A stretch of 64,000 nucleotides of DNA from Volvox africanus (GCA_030268105.1 BSDZ01000025.1:124001-188000), one strand, 5' to 3'; positions 48,383 through 59,740 are shown, counted from the stretch's first letter. Made by a program: numbers and translations. Notes: generated from the sequence alone by a model not told the origin.

Positions 48383-49202
48383 ATGTCGGGACGCGAAGAT
48401 AGTTCCTATCTGGGCACCGCCAGCCAGCCCGATGACGGCCTCGCTACTAGAACTGCTTTTGCTGATCCCGATACCGTTGGGACTCGTCTTATGTCTGATC
48501 CTACCGTCCTTCAGACCCCTTCGCATTTGATTGTACCACTGTCGGCAGCGGCTACAACAAGTGAGGGAGTCGGAGTACAACAGGCCCCGGTAACACCCGC
48601 GGTTCAAGAACCCGTCGGAATACCGGAGGTAATGAAGTTGACTATCCCCGTGCCTAAGCTCAATATTTCCGCTGACGAAAAGGCAAAGAATTCAGGACAT
48701 AGCGTCGCGGATAGGACACGGGCTTACGTTCGTGATGCTAGGCAGTATTTGCAAGCGGTGCACGGCGGGGGATGCGACTCCATTAAATGCCTGTTTGTCG
48801 GGAATACCCTCGAGGGTGTTGCCAAGGACTGGTATGATGAATGGACAACCGCTAGGGGCAAGCATACGTTTGATAACTTGATCGATGCTCTTCTCACTCG
48901 CTTTGCTATGGAAGTTCGCTCGCGTGGCAACGAGGCTCGTAAGACGCTGGCACAAGGCACGTACCACATGCGTCCACACGAAACTGTTCCTGCTTATCAG
49001 TCCCGCTTCGAGGCGCTGATAACACCTATCATTAACTTTCCTGAAGAGGATCGTATCTTTTGGTTCCATCGCGGTCTTACTGAATCCCTTGCACGATGGT
49101 GCGCCACTGACCTTAGCGGAATTCCTTTCCAATCTTATGATGCCTTGGTAGCTTTTGCTAGAGGTGCAGAAGTTAGACATTTGGCCTGCAAGGACGTTAA
49201 AC
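48383..49202 (+). pseudogene. Truncated Gag of element A
   Basis: The ATG at 48383 (MSGREDSSYLGTASQPDDG) is conserved in elements B and D. The frame is intact through the capsid-like core (YVRDARQYL, GVAKDWYDEWTT, QSRFEALITPI) but loses homology to the B copy near 49202, where it runs into inverted integrase sequence of element B and stops at 49252. The nucleocapsid end and zinc knuckle are missing. Family knowledge: Gag packages the element RNA in cytoplasmic particles. Confidence 0.8.
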
Positions 49203-51624
49203 AATTTAAGTACGAGCTCTGCCAGACGCATACTTCCAGGATGTCCTGCTAACGGGTCCTCGTGGAACCGTGCAAGAATATCTTAGCGCAAAGCGTCATC
49301 GTTTGGCACGACGATTTGTATAATCGAGCCATCCTTCCGTAGCCACAAATCGTTGCGCTTGTGTAAATATTCCACATTACTTGGAGAAGAAAACCATGAA
49401 TCGGCCTGATATGCCATCTTAAGTCCTGCGCGAGATCCGCTGCTATCGGCACCTCCTGACTGCGCGAACGAGTAACCGGTGCTGCCAGAATCGCAGCATC
49501 CAATGATGGATGTCGACTGAGGGCGTCAGCAATATTAACTCTGCCGGCGATATACTCCCACGTACAGTCGAAACGAGATAGATATTCCATCCACCAGGCT
49601 TGTCGTCGATTAAGCGTGGTGACACTCAGCAAGAATGTCAGCGGTTTGTGGTCAGTCTTCAGCGTAAAAGGGCGGCCTTCGAGATAACAGCGCCACTCCT
49701 TCAAAGCATGTAGAGCTGCCAGCAGCTCCTGCTCTCCGGTTGTATATTGGGTCTCTGCACCCGAGAACGTTTTACTCGTGAAGGCGATCGGTCGTCCTTC
49801 CTGCAACAATACAGTGCCACTTCCATGCAAGGAAGCATCCGATACAACTTCAACACGGAATGGCAACGAGTGATCAGGGAAAGAGAGGGTAACGTAGTCG
49901 GCGACGATTCGCTTGAGCTCTTCGAATGCCCGCTGACACACGGGTGTCCAGGCTTCGAGGGAAGCGAAAACTCCTTTCTTCGTCAAGTTCGTAAGCGGGG
50001 CCGCAATAATGGAGTAATTTTTGATAAACTTACGGAAGTAGTTGGTCAAACCCAAGAACTGGCGTAGTTCGGTGAGGTTCTGCGGCGCGGGCCACTCGCG
50101 AACCACAGCTACTTTCCGTGGGTCCATCCTTATTCCAGTGGCCGACACAATGTGGCCCAAATACTCCACTTGAGGCTGCGCCCAAAAGCACTTGGCGCGT
50201 TTAGCAAACAATTGCTCCCGCTTCATCACCTCAAGCACGAGCTCAAGATGCTTCAGGTGCTCCTCGCGCGTCTTGGAATATATTAAAATATCATCCAAAT
50301 AGCAAATGACAAACCTGTCGATATACGGTCTGAACATGCGATCCATCACTGCTTGAAATGTGGCGGGCGCATTAGTAAGTCCAAACGACAAGACCGTGTA
50401 CTCGAAGTGACCAAAGGGGGTCCGGAAAGCGGTTTTCGGAATATCAGAGGCAGCAATGCGTATCTGATTATACCCTTGTTGAACGTCAATCGAGGAAAAA
50501 TAAGCTGAGCCTTTCAGCTTATCGAGCAGGTCATCGACGCGTGGCAAAGGGTAGCGATTTTTAATTGTGGTCGCATTCAGGCCCCTATAATCAATGCACA
50601 TGTGCAACGTCCCATCCTTCTTACCGACAAACAATATCGGTGCAGAATATGGCGATGTGCTGGGCCGAATCATACCCTTTGCGAGCAGATCCCCCACTTG
50701 TCGCTTCACTTCATCTAGCTCCAACGGGCTTAACCTGTACATAGGTCGTGAAACGGGTTGTGCTCCGGGCACAAGAGGGATCGTATGGTCAACAGGTTGC
50801 ATAGGTGGGAGCCCTGGGATGTCGCCAAAGACATCAGCATATTTATGCAGGAGGGCTTCGACCTCAAGATCCTTCACGGTGGACTGCGCGGTGGTAGCAT
50901 TTGGTTGCACCCGTGGCCTCACAAGCAACACATGAGCGCCTTTCCGTATCATCCGATCGGTCTCTTTGCGCCCAATTAGCTTGGGTTCTTGATTTCGGTT
51001 GACGATCGCCGTCAAAGCGAAATTAACCTCAGGCTCAACAACAGTTCCGCCCTCCTCTGGTGTGACGTCTTGGTACGACAGGAAAGGTACCTTAGTCGAT
51101 AGGTTCCCTTTGCACAAACTAAGTGTGGTGGACTCCATATCGATGCGCGCGCGGTACTGTCGTAATGTCGCGGCACCCAGAATGTACTGTGCCGTCTCCG
51201 AGAGACCTTGTAGCACATACGGTTGGGCCCTAACACGCAGAGGGCCTATCGATAGGCTCAGGGTGATCCTGCCCACGATGGGATGCTTACCTCCATCAGC
51301 GAGGGTAACCTGTGCACAATCAGACGACTGAGGGGTCAACCCCAAAGCATTCACCTCCTTTGCCGAGATGAAGTCGTCGCTGGCGCCGGTATCCACGAGC
51401 GCCTTCATCAGTCGGCCGCCGAGGCCGATTTCAATAATAGGGACACGATTCCCTGTCGGAGTCGACTCCGCGGACAGCAAAATTGATCCTACAGCAGTTT
51501 CGAACCTGGTAGGACTCAAAAGAGGGGCCTCAAACCAAACTTCAGCAGCATAAGGTAGTTTAGGCAGTATCGTCGGTTTACCCGTCATATCCACACCGTT
51601 AAACAAAGCGGTGCCCGACTCGAA
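49203..51624 (-). pseudogene. Ty3/Gypsy Pol of element B: protease, RT, RNase H, start of integrase
   Basis: Reading leftward from 51624, an aspartic protease carries the active site ALVDTGASDDF. Reverse transcriptase follows, with the catalytic CYLDDILIYS and the primer grip region LGHIVSATGIRMD. RNase H has SDASLHGSGTVL and TDHKPLTFLL. Homology to the integrase zinc-binding region (FHEDPLAGHPGSMRLAELV) continues to 49203 but in a shifted frame: a one-base frameshift occurs near 49420 and an in-frame TAA near 49290. The rest of integrase is cut off where element A's gag begins in the opposite direction. The domain order is that of Ty3/Gypsy (Metaviridae-like) elements. It cannot be autonomous as it stands. 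Confidence 0.9.
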
Positions 51625-52029
51625 TCAGAGGACACATTGCATACCTTCCAACAGGGACGCCACTTTACGTTGGCTAAAAGAGGGAATTAATATACAAGCT
51701 GCAGTGTCCGGATTTCGACGGCGGTACCTTTTGTACCTGGTGAGCTGCTCGCACAGCTCACGGGAAGATGAAGGGATAAATAGAGTAACGTGGCCCGATA
51801 AATCGAGGGAAGAAAGAGGGCAACGCGGTGCAAATAAATTACACAGCGGGTCGAAATGGTTAAGTCCCGTGCGCCCATCGAGCGAAAAACGTCGCTCGAT
51901 AGCCCGCTTGATTTGTCCAAAAACAGAAGGTAAAAGGGCCCTTACAGCCGGACGCAACGACGGCCAGTGGCCACGTTCACTCTCTTCAATCCCGGGAGAA
52001 GTCCCTTCCTCCACATCCCGGGCAATTTC
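51625..52029 (-). pseudogene. In-frame linker between Gag and protease (element B)
   Basis: After the gag TAG (52030-52032) the same frame stays open to a TGA at 51625-51627, and then continues as protease. So gag, linker and pol share one frame interrupted by two stops. In element E the residue equivalent to the TGA position is Trp (TGG), so that stop is a mutation in B. The function of the linker is not recognised. Confidence 0.6.
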
Positions 52030-53268
52030 CTAAGTCGTCTTTGGTACGAAAGGTGGTAAAAGAGGGCATTCACGAGTAGGGTGCTCTCCCGCACACCTCA
52101 AGCAAAGATTAGCGAACTTCCGACGGTCAAACTCCGAACGTCGGCACTCCCACTTTTGCATACACGGATCGTCTGTCCGGGGCTTCTTAACACTAGGAGC
52201 CGCGTTCTGCATTGCAGCTACAGACGGCGCGCTCCCTCTTCGCTTTCCTTTCGCATGGCCCGAGCTCGGCCCAGCTCCCGCGGACCCACGATTACTTGGG
52301 CTTTGGCGTCCGCGACTATCATACCGTCTGTCCTTCCGAACGGTATTCACGGCCGCTGCGGGGCGTTGATGATCGGAACCCTGGTCCTTCGGCGTCAATT
52401 CCGAAGGTGGTTCCTGCGCTCGCATCGCGTGAATACAAGGATTCAGTTGCTTAGCGTCCTTTCCGGCCAAATTCCGAACTTCTGCACCTCTAGCAAAAGC
52501 TACTAAGGCATCATAAGATTGAAATGGAATCCCACTGAGATCAGTGGCACACCATCGCGCAAGGGATTCAGTGAGACCACGATGAAACCAAAAGATACGA
52601 TCCTCCTCAGGAAAGTTAACAATAGGGGTTATCAGTGCCTCAAAATGGGACTGATAAGCAGGAACAGTCTCTTGTGGACGCATATGGTACGTGCTTTGTG
52701 CCAGCGTCTTACCAGCCTCATTGCTACGCGAGCGAACTTCCGTAGCAAAGCGAGCGAGGAGTGCATCGATCAGGTTATCAAACGTGTATTTGCCTCTAGC
52801 GGTGGTCCATTCGTCATACCAATCCTTTGCGGCACCCTCGAGGGTATTCCCAACGAACAGGCATTTAATAGAGTCGCATCCCCCGCCGTGCACCACTTGC
52901 AGATATTGGCTAGCGTCGCGAACGTAAGCTTGTGTCCTATCCGCGACACTATGCCCTGAATTCTTTGCCTTTTCGTCAGCGGAAATATTGAGCTTAGGCA
53001 CGGGGATAGTCAACTTCATTACCTCCGGTATTCCGGCGGGTTCTTGAACCACGGGTGTTACCGGGACCCATTGTGCTCCAACTCCTTCACTTGTTGTAGC
53101 CGCTGCCGACAGTGGTACAATTAAGTGTGAAGGGGTCTGAAGAACAATGGGGTCAGACATAATACGAGTCCCGACGGTATCGGGATCGGCAAAAGCAGGT
53201 CTAGCGGCAAGACCACTATTGGGTTGGCTGGCGGTGCCCAGATAGGAACTATCTTTGCGTCCCGACAT
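52030..53268 (-). CDS. Gag polyprotein of element B
   Basis: An intact frame of 412 codons runs from ATG 53268 to TAG at 52030-52032; the start is chosen because MSGRKDSSYLGT aligns with elements A and D. It has the capsid-like core (SYLQ/QYLQ and DWYDEWTTARG motifs), a basic linker, then FANLCLRCAGEHPTREC, a zinc knuckle with C-x2-C-x3-H-x4-C spacing, followed by a Pro-rich end. This is the most complete gag in the window. It binds and packages retroelement RNA by family analogy. Confidence 0.85.
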   Translation of the reverse strand: MSGRKDSSYLGTASQPNSGLAARPAFADPDTVGTRIMSDPIVLQTPSHLIVPLSAAATTSEGVGAQWVPVTPVVQEPAGIPEVMKLTIPVPKLNISADEKAKNSGHSVADRTQAYVRDASQYLQVVHGGGCDSIKCLFVGNTLEGAAKDWYDEWTTARGKYTFDNLIDALLARFATEVRSRSNEAGKTLAQSTYHMRPQETVPAYQSHFEALITPIVNFPEEDRIFWFHRGLTESLARWCATDLSGIPFQSYDALVAFARGAEVRNLAGKDAKQLNPCIHAMRAQEPPSELTPKDQGSDHQRPAAAVNTVRKDRRYDSRGRQSPSNRGSAGAGPSSGHAKGKRRGSAPSVAAMQNAAPSVKKPRTDDPCMQKWECRRSEFDRRKFANLCLRCAGEHPTRECPLLPPFVPKTT

Positions 53269-53716
53269 AAGGCACGAACTTATAGGGGTGAACAGGAATT
53301 TACTAAAAGATCTGTGAACAGGTAGCACAAGAGGAATTTTCGATTACTCGCGTACCAACAGAACTCCTGAGTAACTCGAGAAGAAAAGCGACGTAATCCG
53401 TAAGGCCGTCTCTTATCTCAGTAGTCTTCTGAATCAAGGCCTTAATCTGATCCGAGTTTAAGTATTGTCCAGCCAACACAGCGTTTAATGTTGGCGTACA
53501 TTCACCTGCGGCTCACAATGCAAGCTCGCAACGAGAATACAGCAACTAGTTACCAACAGATATCTAGGATTACAAACCGGAAGCGGCAGCGTCCAAGACG
53601 GCGCGGTCAAGGTCCTCAGCGAATGTGTCTAAAGGGCTGCGGCGCGTGTCGTCGTCGCTCGCCATCGCGAGAACCTACTTCCAATGAGGGACATTGAGAC
53701 AGTCGTGAATTTACCC

Positions 53717-53728
53717 GTCTCGCTACCA
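53717..53728 (-). other. Primer binding site of element B
   Basis: On the minus strand TGGTAGCGAGAC lies just inside the LTR end. It differs from the TGGTATCGAGAC of elements A, D and E at one position. Confidence 0.6.
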
Positions 53729-53732
53729 AATT

Positions 53733-54518
53733 TGTTGTATCCTTCCTTCTTCAATCATGCACTGAATCTGCACATCTGGATGTTAGCTAGTGCGCACCAA
53801 GCTTACGAACAGCAATGCGAGCAAAGTGACAGTGGAAGACTCAAGAATAAGGAAAGATCCAACTTACAATAGTCTTCGTTTACAAATCGGTAGATGGCCG
53901 TCAGACCCCGCGGGCAATGTTCATCACTCGGCTGCAGATGGAATGCTAGAATAGCTCAGGCCGAATATAAATGAGTATAACGTATGTATGCGAATTAGAT
54001 AGAGTTAAGTACACAAGTACTTAGTCCAAAGTAGCACGAGCCGACTTTGGTCTCTAGGCGGTTGTCCTCGCACCGATGCGCAGTACAGGTCTCACTGGAT
54101 TCCGATCTCAAGTGTGAGTACCTTTGCAGCGCGGTTCTAAATACCGCGTAATCCGTGATATTATTGGATGCAACGCATGCAATATGCAAAGGTCCGAATA
54201 TCAATATTCGGTTGCCGACCCAACCATCGCGATCGTCGCCTTTTCGCATACGCGTATGGTTTATGACGTAAATGAGGTAATTATATTTAAAGTATTATTA
54301 CGTGATATAAAATGCCAATGGATAGATCGCGTATTAATTATCAGCCTCGAGTCAAACATGTTGACCGACAGCGCGATGTCGTAGATGATAATGCAGCGTG
54401 CCTAATTAGCTAGATATACTCGAATATATCATGCTAATATGATTGTAATATGCTTTATAATGTTCCAATGCATTGCGGTCTATTTTGGTGCAACCGGTGA
54501 TCGAACCGGCGTACAACA
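53733..54518 (-). mobile_element. 5' LTR of element B
   Basis: The LTR reads TGTTGTACGCC...TACAACA on the minus strand, so its ends are a perfect 7-base inverted repeat (TGTTGTA/TACAACA). It is 786 bp long and matches the LTR at 56018-56831. Gag of element B lies downstream on the same strand. Its outer end at 54518 abuts the plus-strand LTR piece of element D without spacer. Confidence 0.85.
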
Positions 54519-54821
54519 CTAAGTACTCGTGTACTTAACTCTATCTAATTCGCATACATACTATATACTCATTTATATTTGGCCTGAGCCATTCCAGCAC
54601 AGCATCCCCAGCCGGATGATGAACATTGCCCGCGGGGTCTGACGGCCATCTACCGCTTTGTAAACGAAAACTATTGTAAGTTGAATCTTTCCTTATTCTT
54701 GGGTCTTCCGCTGTCACTTTGTCCGCATTAGATCGCCTTGCTGTTCGTAAGCTTGGTGAGCACTTAGCTAACATCCAGATGTGCAGATTCAGTGCATGAT
54801 TGAGAAAGGAAGGATACAACA
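54519..54821 (+). mobile_element. Partial LTR of element D (last ~300 bp)
   Basis: It matches the last third of the 56018-56831 LTR, from the GTACTTAACTCTATC region to the TACAACA end. The first two thirds are missing because the copy begins exactly at the outer end of element B's LTR. The primer binding site TGGTATCGAGAC follows at 54826-54837. Confidence 0.8.
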
Positions 54822-55285
54822 AATTTGGTATCGAGACGGGTAAAGTCACGACTGCCTCGTTGTCCCTTATCGGAAGTAGGTTCTGCGATGGCGAGCGACG
54901 ACGACAATCGCCGCAGCCCTTTAGATACCTTCGCTGAGGATCTTGGCCGCGCCGTCCTGGAGGCCACCGCTTCCGGTTTGTAATCCTAGATATCTGTTGG
55001 TAACTAGTTGCTGTATTCTCGTTGCAAACTTTCACTGTGAGCCGCAGGTGAACGTACGCCAACACTAAACGCTGTGTTGGCCGGACAATACGTAAATCCG
55101 GATCAGATTAAGGCCTTAATTCAGAAGACTACTGAGATAAAAGACGGCCTTACGGATTACATTGCCTTTCTTCTCGAGTTACTCGGGAGTTCTGTCAGTA
55201 CGTGAGTAATCGAAAATTCCTCTTGCGTTCGCTTGTTTACAGGCCTTTTAGTAAATTCCTGTTTATAAATATAAGTTTACGCTCC

Positions 55286-56017
55286 ATGTCGGGACGCGAA
55301 GATAGTTCTTATCTGGGCACCGCAAGTCAGCCTGACGGCGGTCTGGTCGCTAGAACTGCTTTCGTTGATCCTGATACTGTCGGGACTCGCCTTATGTCAG
55401 ATCCCATTGCTCTCCAGACCCCTTCACATTTGATTGTACCACTGTCGGCAGCGGCTACAACGAGTGAAGGAGCTGGAGCGCAACGGGCTCCAGTAACCCC
55501 CGCGGTTCAAGAACCCGTTGGAATACCGGAGGTAATGAAGTTGACTATCCCCGTGCCTAAGCTTAATATTTCCGCTGACGACAAAGCAAAGAATTCAGGA
55601 CATAGTGTCGCAGATCGGACATGGGCTTATGTTCGCGACGCTAGACAATATCTTTAAGCGGTGCACAGCGGGGGATGCGACTCCATTCTATGCCTATTCG
55701 TTGGGAATACCCTAGAGGGCGCTGCAAAGGATTGGTATGACGAATGGACCACCACTAGGGTCAAGTATACGTTCGATAATCTGATCGATGCCCTACTCGC
55801 TCGATTCGCTACCGAAGTTTGTAAGACGAAGCGTAGTAACGAAGCTCGTAAGACGCTGGCACAAGGCACGTACCATATGCGTCTTCACGAAAACGTTCCT
55901 GCTTATCAGTCACGCTTTGAGGCACTGATAACTCCTATTGTTAACTTTCCTGAGGAAGATCGCATCTTTTGGTTTCACCATGGTCTTACCGAATCCCTTG
56001 CGTGATGGTGCGCCACT
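55286..56017 (+). pseudogene. Broken Gag of element D
   Basis: It starts at the conserved ATG (MSGREDSSYLGTASQPDGG) and follows the A and B gag sequences closely. A TAA interrupts it at 55655-55657 and a TGA (CGA in the relatives) lies at 56003-56005. The homology ends after GCGCCACT at 56017, where the LTR of element C is inserted. A small insertion (extra Cys-Lys-Thr-Lys) is also present near 55820. Confidence 0.85.
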
Positions 56018-56831
56018 TGTTGTACGCCGGTTCGATCACCGGTTGCACCGAAGTAGGCCGCAATGCATTCGAGCATTATGAAGCATAATACAATCATATT
56101 AGCATGATATACTCGAGTATATCTAGCTAATCAGGCATGCTGCATTATCATCTACGACATCACGCTGTCGGTCAACATGTTTGACTCAAGGCTGATAATT
56201 AATGCGCGATCTATCCATTGGCATATTATATCATGTAATAATACTTTAAGTATTATTACCTCATTTACGTCATAAACCATACGCGTATGCGAGAATGCGA
56301 CGATCACGATGGTTGGGTCGGCAACCGAATATCGATATTCGGACCTTCGCGTATTGCATGCATTGCATCCATTAATATCACGGATGACACGATATTTTGA
56401 ACAGTGCTACGAAGGTACTCACACTTGAGATCGTAATCCAGTGAGACCTGTACTGCACATTGGTATCGCGACGTGATAGGTGCGAGGACGGCCGCCTAGA
56501 GACCGAAGTCGGCTCAATGCTACTTTGGACTAAGTACCCGTGTACTTAACTCTATCTTATTCGCATACATACGTTATACTCATTTATGTTCGGCCTGAGC
56601 TATTCTAGCATCTCATTTGCAGCCGAGTGATGAACATTGCCCGCGGGGTCTGACGGCAGACTTCTAATTTGCAATTGAAGAACATTGTAAGTTGAATCTT
56701 TCCTTATTGTTGAGTCTTCCGCTGTCCATTATCCACATTGGATTGCCTTGCTGTTCGTAAGCTTGATATGCACTCAGCTAACATCCAGACGTGCAGATCT
56801 AATGCATGATTGAAGAAGGAAGGATACAACA
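56018..56831 (+). mobile_element. 5' LTR of element C
   Basis: A complete 814-bp LTR runs from TGTTGTACGCC to GGATACAACA with TGTTGTA/TACAACA ends. It interrupts the gag of element D, so element C inserted there. The matching 3' LTR would lie beyond the right edge of the window. Primer binding site TGGTAGCAAGAC follows at 56836-56847. Confidence 0.85.
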
Positions 56832-56835
56832 AATT

Positions 56836-56847
56836 TGGTAGCAAGAC
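56836..56847 (+). other. Primer binding site of element C
   Basis: TGGTAGCAAGAC lies four bases after the LTR end. It differs from the A/D/E sequence at two positions. Confidence 0.55.
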
Positions 56848-57145
56848 AGTTCGACTCACGGCTGTCTCACCGTCGCTATTGGAGAGTAGATTCTTGCACG
56901 AGTGAACGGCGGCGAGGGATATCACGGGATAACCTCGTCGGAAAGCTGATGCTGTATTATCCTCTGCCTGAACTTTTGATATAATATCTGTCCGATTAGT
57001 ACTAATCATACTTTTGTTATCCGTAAAGTCTTAAGTCCACAGAAGAAATTCCATTGCCATTATACTCGAAATCGCTTCCCCGATAAAGTTGGATATCTGA
57101 CAGGACCAGCTACGAAGGAGATATCAATTTGAAGGTGACAACACA

Positions 57146-58221
57146 TTGTCGAATTGCCCTTATCCAGCTCAGGATCCCCCTGAGACGCCAGATTATGTGA
57201 GGCCCACTGAGGCGGAACAGGACCTAGCGATGGTATCGCTGCAGCAACTTATGGATGGAGGTGGGGTCCCCGGTTTCGTCGTTCCAACACCTCAACTTCA
57301 TATTCATCACGACGCTGAACCCAAGATTATCACAAGCGCCACCCACTCCTATGTCCGTGATGCTAAGAGGTATCTGAAGTTAGTAAAGGGTGGTGATCGC
57401 GACAAGGTGAAGTGCCTATTCCTTGGGGCCACACTAAGCGGCATCGCGAGGGAATGGTATGATCATTGGACCACTGTACAGGAGCACTTTACGTTCGAAG
57501 AGCTAATTAACGCACTTCTTACTCGATTCGCTCCCGGAAATCAGTCGCAAGTAGCTGCCATGTACTGAGAATTACACGCAGGTACTTATCGAATGCAACC
57601 TAACGAGTCAGTGGAGGACTACCGGTTGCGTTTTGAAGAATTAACAGCACTGATGATTGTGTCTTCTCAGAAGGAGACTACATTTAATGGTTTCAACGTG
57701 GTCTCTCGCTTCAAGTAGTCCAAGCAAGCACTATGGATCTGACACTGGAAGGGACAAGGTCGTACACGCGATGGGTTCAGATCGTTTGTGACGTCGAAGT
57801 TCGCCTTAGAACGGGACAAGAACGCCCGACATCTTTGGCACCGCTATTAGTTGACACGATGCAAGATATTACTGACGAAACTGATGCAGCACCTGAGACT
57901 ACTGGTATTCCTCTACCGCCAGCTCCTATACGCCAGGGTGATATTCCTTCGACCGGTCACGCTCATATCCCTGGTACCCATGGATTAATCCCAAGAGATT
58001 CTCAGATGACTCGGAGTATACGGAAAAGGAAGAACGCATTACAAAATACCGCCGAGTCACGCGGAGCTGCGTCAGAATCGAAGCGGCTAAGAATACAAAA
58101 CCGATGGCTTACCAAGTGGGGATGTAGGCAAGCAGAGTTTGCGCAGCGACGACAATTGGGAGTTTGTCTTCGATGCGCATCAAATCATCCTACGAGGGAT
58201 TGCCCGCTTCTATCCCCGTGA
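57146..58221 (+). pseudogene. Divergent Gag of element C
   Basis: Capsid-like motifs are present (YVRDAKRYL, AREWYDHWTT, ELINALLTRF) but the protein is clearly diverged from the gags of A, B and D despite a related LTR. A TGA at 57566-57568 interrupts the core, and the frame shifts before the C-terminal part (57733-58221). That part ends with LGVCLRCASNHPTRDC, the same C-x2-C-x3-H-x4-C knuckle as in B, and a TGA. No ATG is evident at the start. It is a decayed copy. Confidence 0.8.
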
Positions 58222-58906
58222 GCTGTGGGGCCACGTTCGACGGACGAAGTACCTGGTACGACCTCCGTCGACATTACCGGAACACCAAGCCCACATTACC
58301 GCGGGAATGTTACCTAATATAGGATTATGAATTATGTACTGACTCGGATTAATTCTGAATGCATCCCGCGAGGTTTGTGTGAGGAGATCCTTCACGACTT
58401 TGACTGGATAACTCGATGATTAGTATGTGTGTATTTCTAATGAATCCTTCTCTGTTGAGCATCATGGATTGTAGGAAGGATGCGGAGGTACACCACGTCT
58501 GACTCCTTTGGACGGTAACGAAGTCGATTTTGTTGATCGGAATCTCGGGACACCCATGTGTCATTGACGACCTTATCTTGAGAAGTGATAAGCGTGATGG
58601 GGTTGACCCCATAGTCGTCTAATCGTTCAGGTTACCCTCGTTGATGAGGGTAAGCATCCCATCGTGGGCAGAATCACCCTTAGTCGATGAAGGACTCTCT
58701 GTGTGTTAGGGCCCAATGAGTGCAACAAGGTCTCTTGGAGACAGCACTACATGGACATTGGGTGCCGTGACATAACGACAGTACCACGCGCGCATCGATA
58801 TGGAGTCCGGCACAATTGGCCATTGTGCAAAAGGGAACCTATCACCTAAGGTACCTTGTCTGTCATAATAAGATGTCACACCAGAGGAGGGCGGAACTGT
58901 GCGGAG
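58222..58906 (+). pseudogene. Decayed linker/protease region of element C, left of the E insertion
   Basis: Patches match the protease region of element B read in the same sense: the equivalent of GKHPIVGRITLSL near 58640-58690, and the stretch before CCAGAGGAGGGCGGAACTGT near 58880-58900. Several stops and indels break the frame. It ends at GCGGAG, where element E is inserted, and resumes at 63668. Confidence 0.65.
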
Positions 58907-59740
58907 TGTTGTGCCTCTCCTTCGGGTTTGCTCATAGGTATCTGCACGTCTGGGGACTTTTGATACCGATGCACAAGCACTTGCAAGTACATCAAGGCAT
59001 TTGAGAGCAAACAGAGACAGCGGAAGACTTCAGAGCAAGGAGAGATATAACTTACAATCATATATCAACGAAGCAATGCAGGGACGCGATCACCGTCAGC
59101 GCCGGAAGCAAGCGTTCATCACGCGGCGTTGATTAGCGAAGTTTAGGCTTAGCTCGGGCTAAGATGATAGAGCAACTAGCAATAGTTGAGTTGAACACAC
59201 GAGTGTTCCATAGGCATAAGAATGTTTTGTCCGCTCTACTTAGCCGTCCTCGCATCTGTTATACTCGCGATATCTCTACGCCGTACAATCCACACTAGGA
59301 GGCCAACCCTAAGTGCGGAAAACCCTACTGCGTATCTGCGATATCCACGTATAACAACCGATAAGCCTTTCCGGCATTCGCATGATGCAAGGGTCCGAAT
59401 AGCAATATTCGGTTGCAAGTCATCATCGCGACTAGTGCGGTGCTCGCAAAGCATGCCGCAACAATGTAATATTATAACAAATAATATTACTTAACAGTAC
59501 ATGACATGAGCATGCCGCGCGCCTGTGCTTCTCTGAGCATTGCATATGTTAGGCGTATCAGCGGTGATGCGATGTGTCGTGATGCATAGCATTGACATGC
59601 TAATTATATGTAAATGTATGCAAATACATTTATATGCATGCGAGTTCATTCATGGTCATCATGCATTCATCAAGTCAGCACTTCGCCTCGTAGCGTCACA
59701 TTGACCTACGCATCGGCGGGAAACGAACCGTGGCACAACA
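58907..59740 (-). repeat. 3' LTR of element E
   Basis: 834 bp; read on the minus strand it follows the polypurine tract. It is identical to the copy at 62834-63667 except for two single-base differences, one in the GGGGACTT(T/C)TGATACC stretch and one in GCGATC(A/G)CCGTC. A 90-codon open frame inside it is present in both copies but has no recognisable domain. Confidence 0.93.

Noticed and set aside
59222..59494. 90-codon frame, identical at 63149-63421
   Set aside because: It lies inside both LTRs of element E, has no domain, and is duplicated only because the LTRs are; LTRs normally carry no gene.
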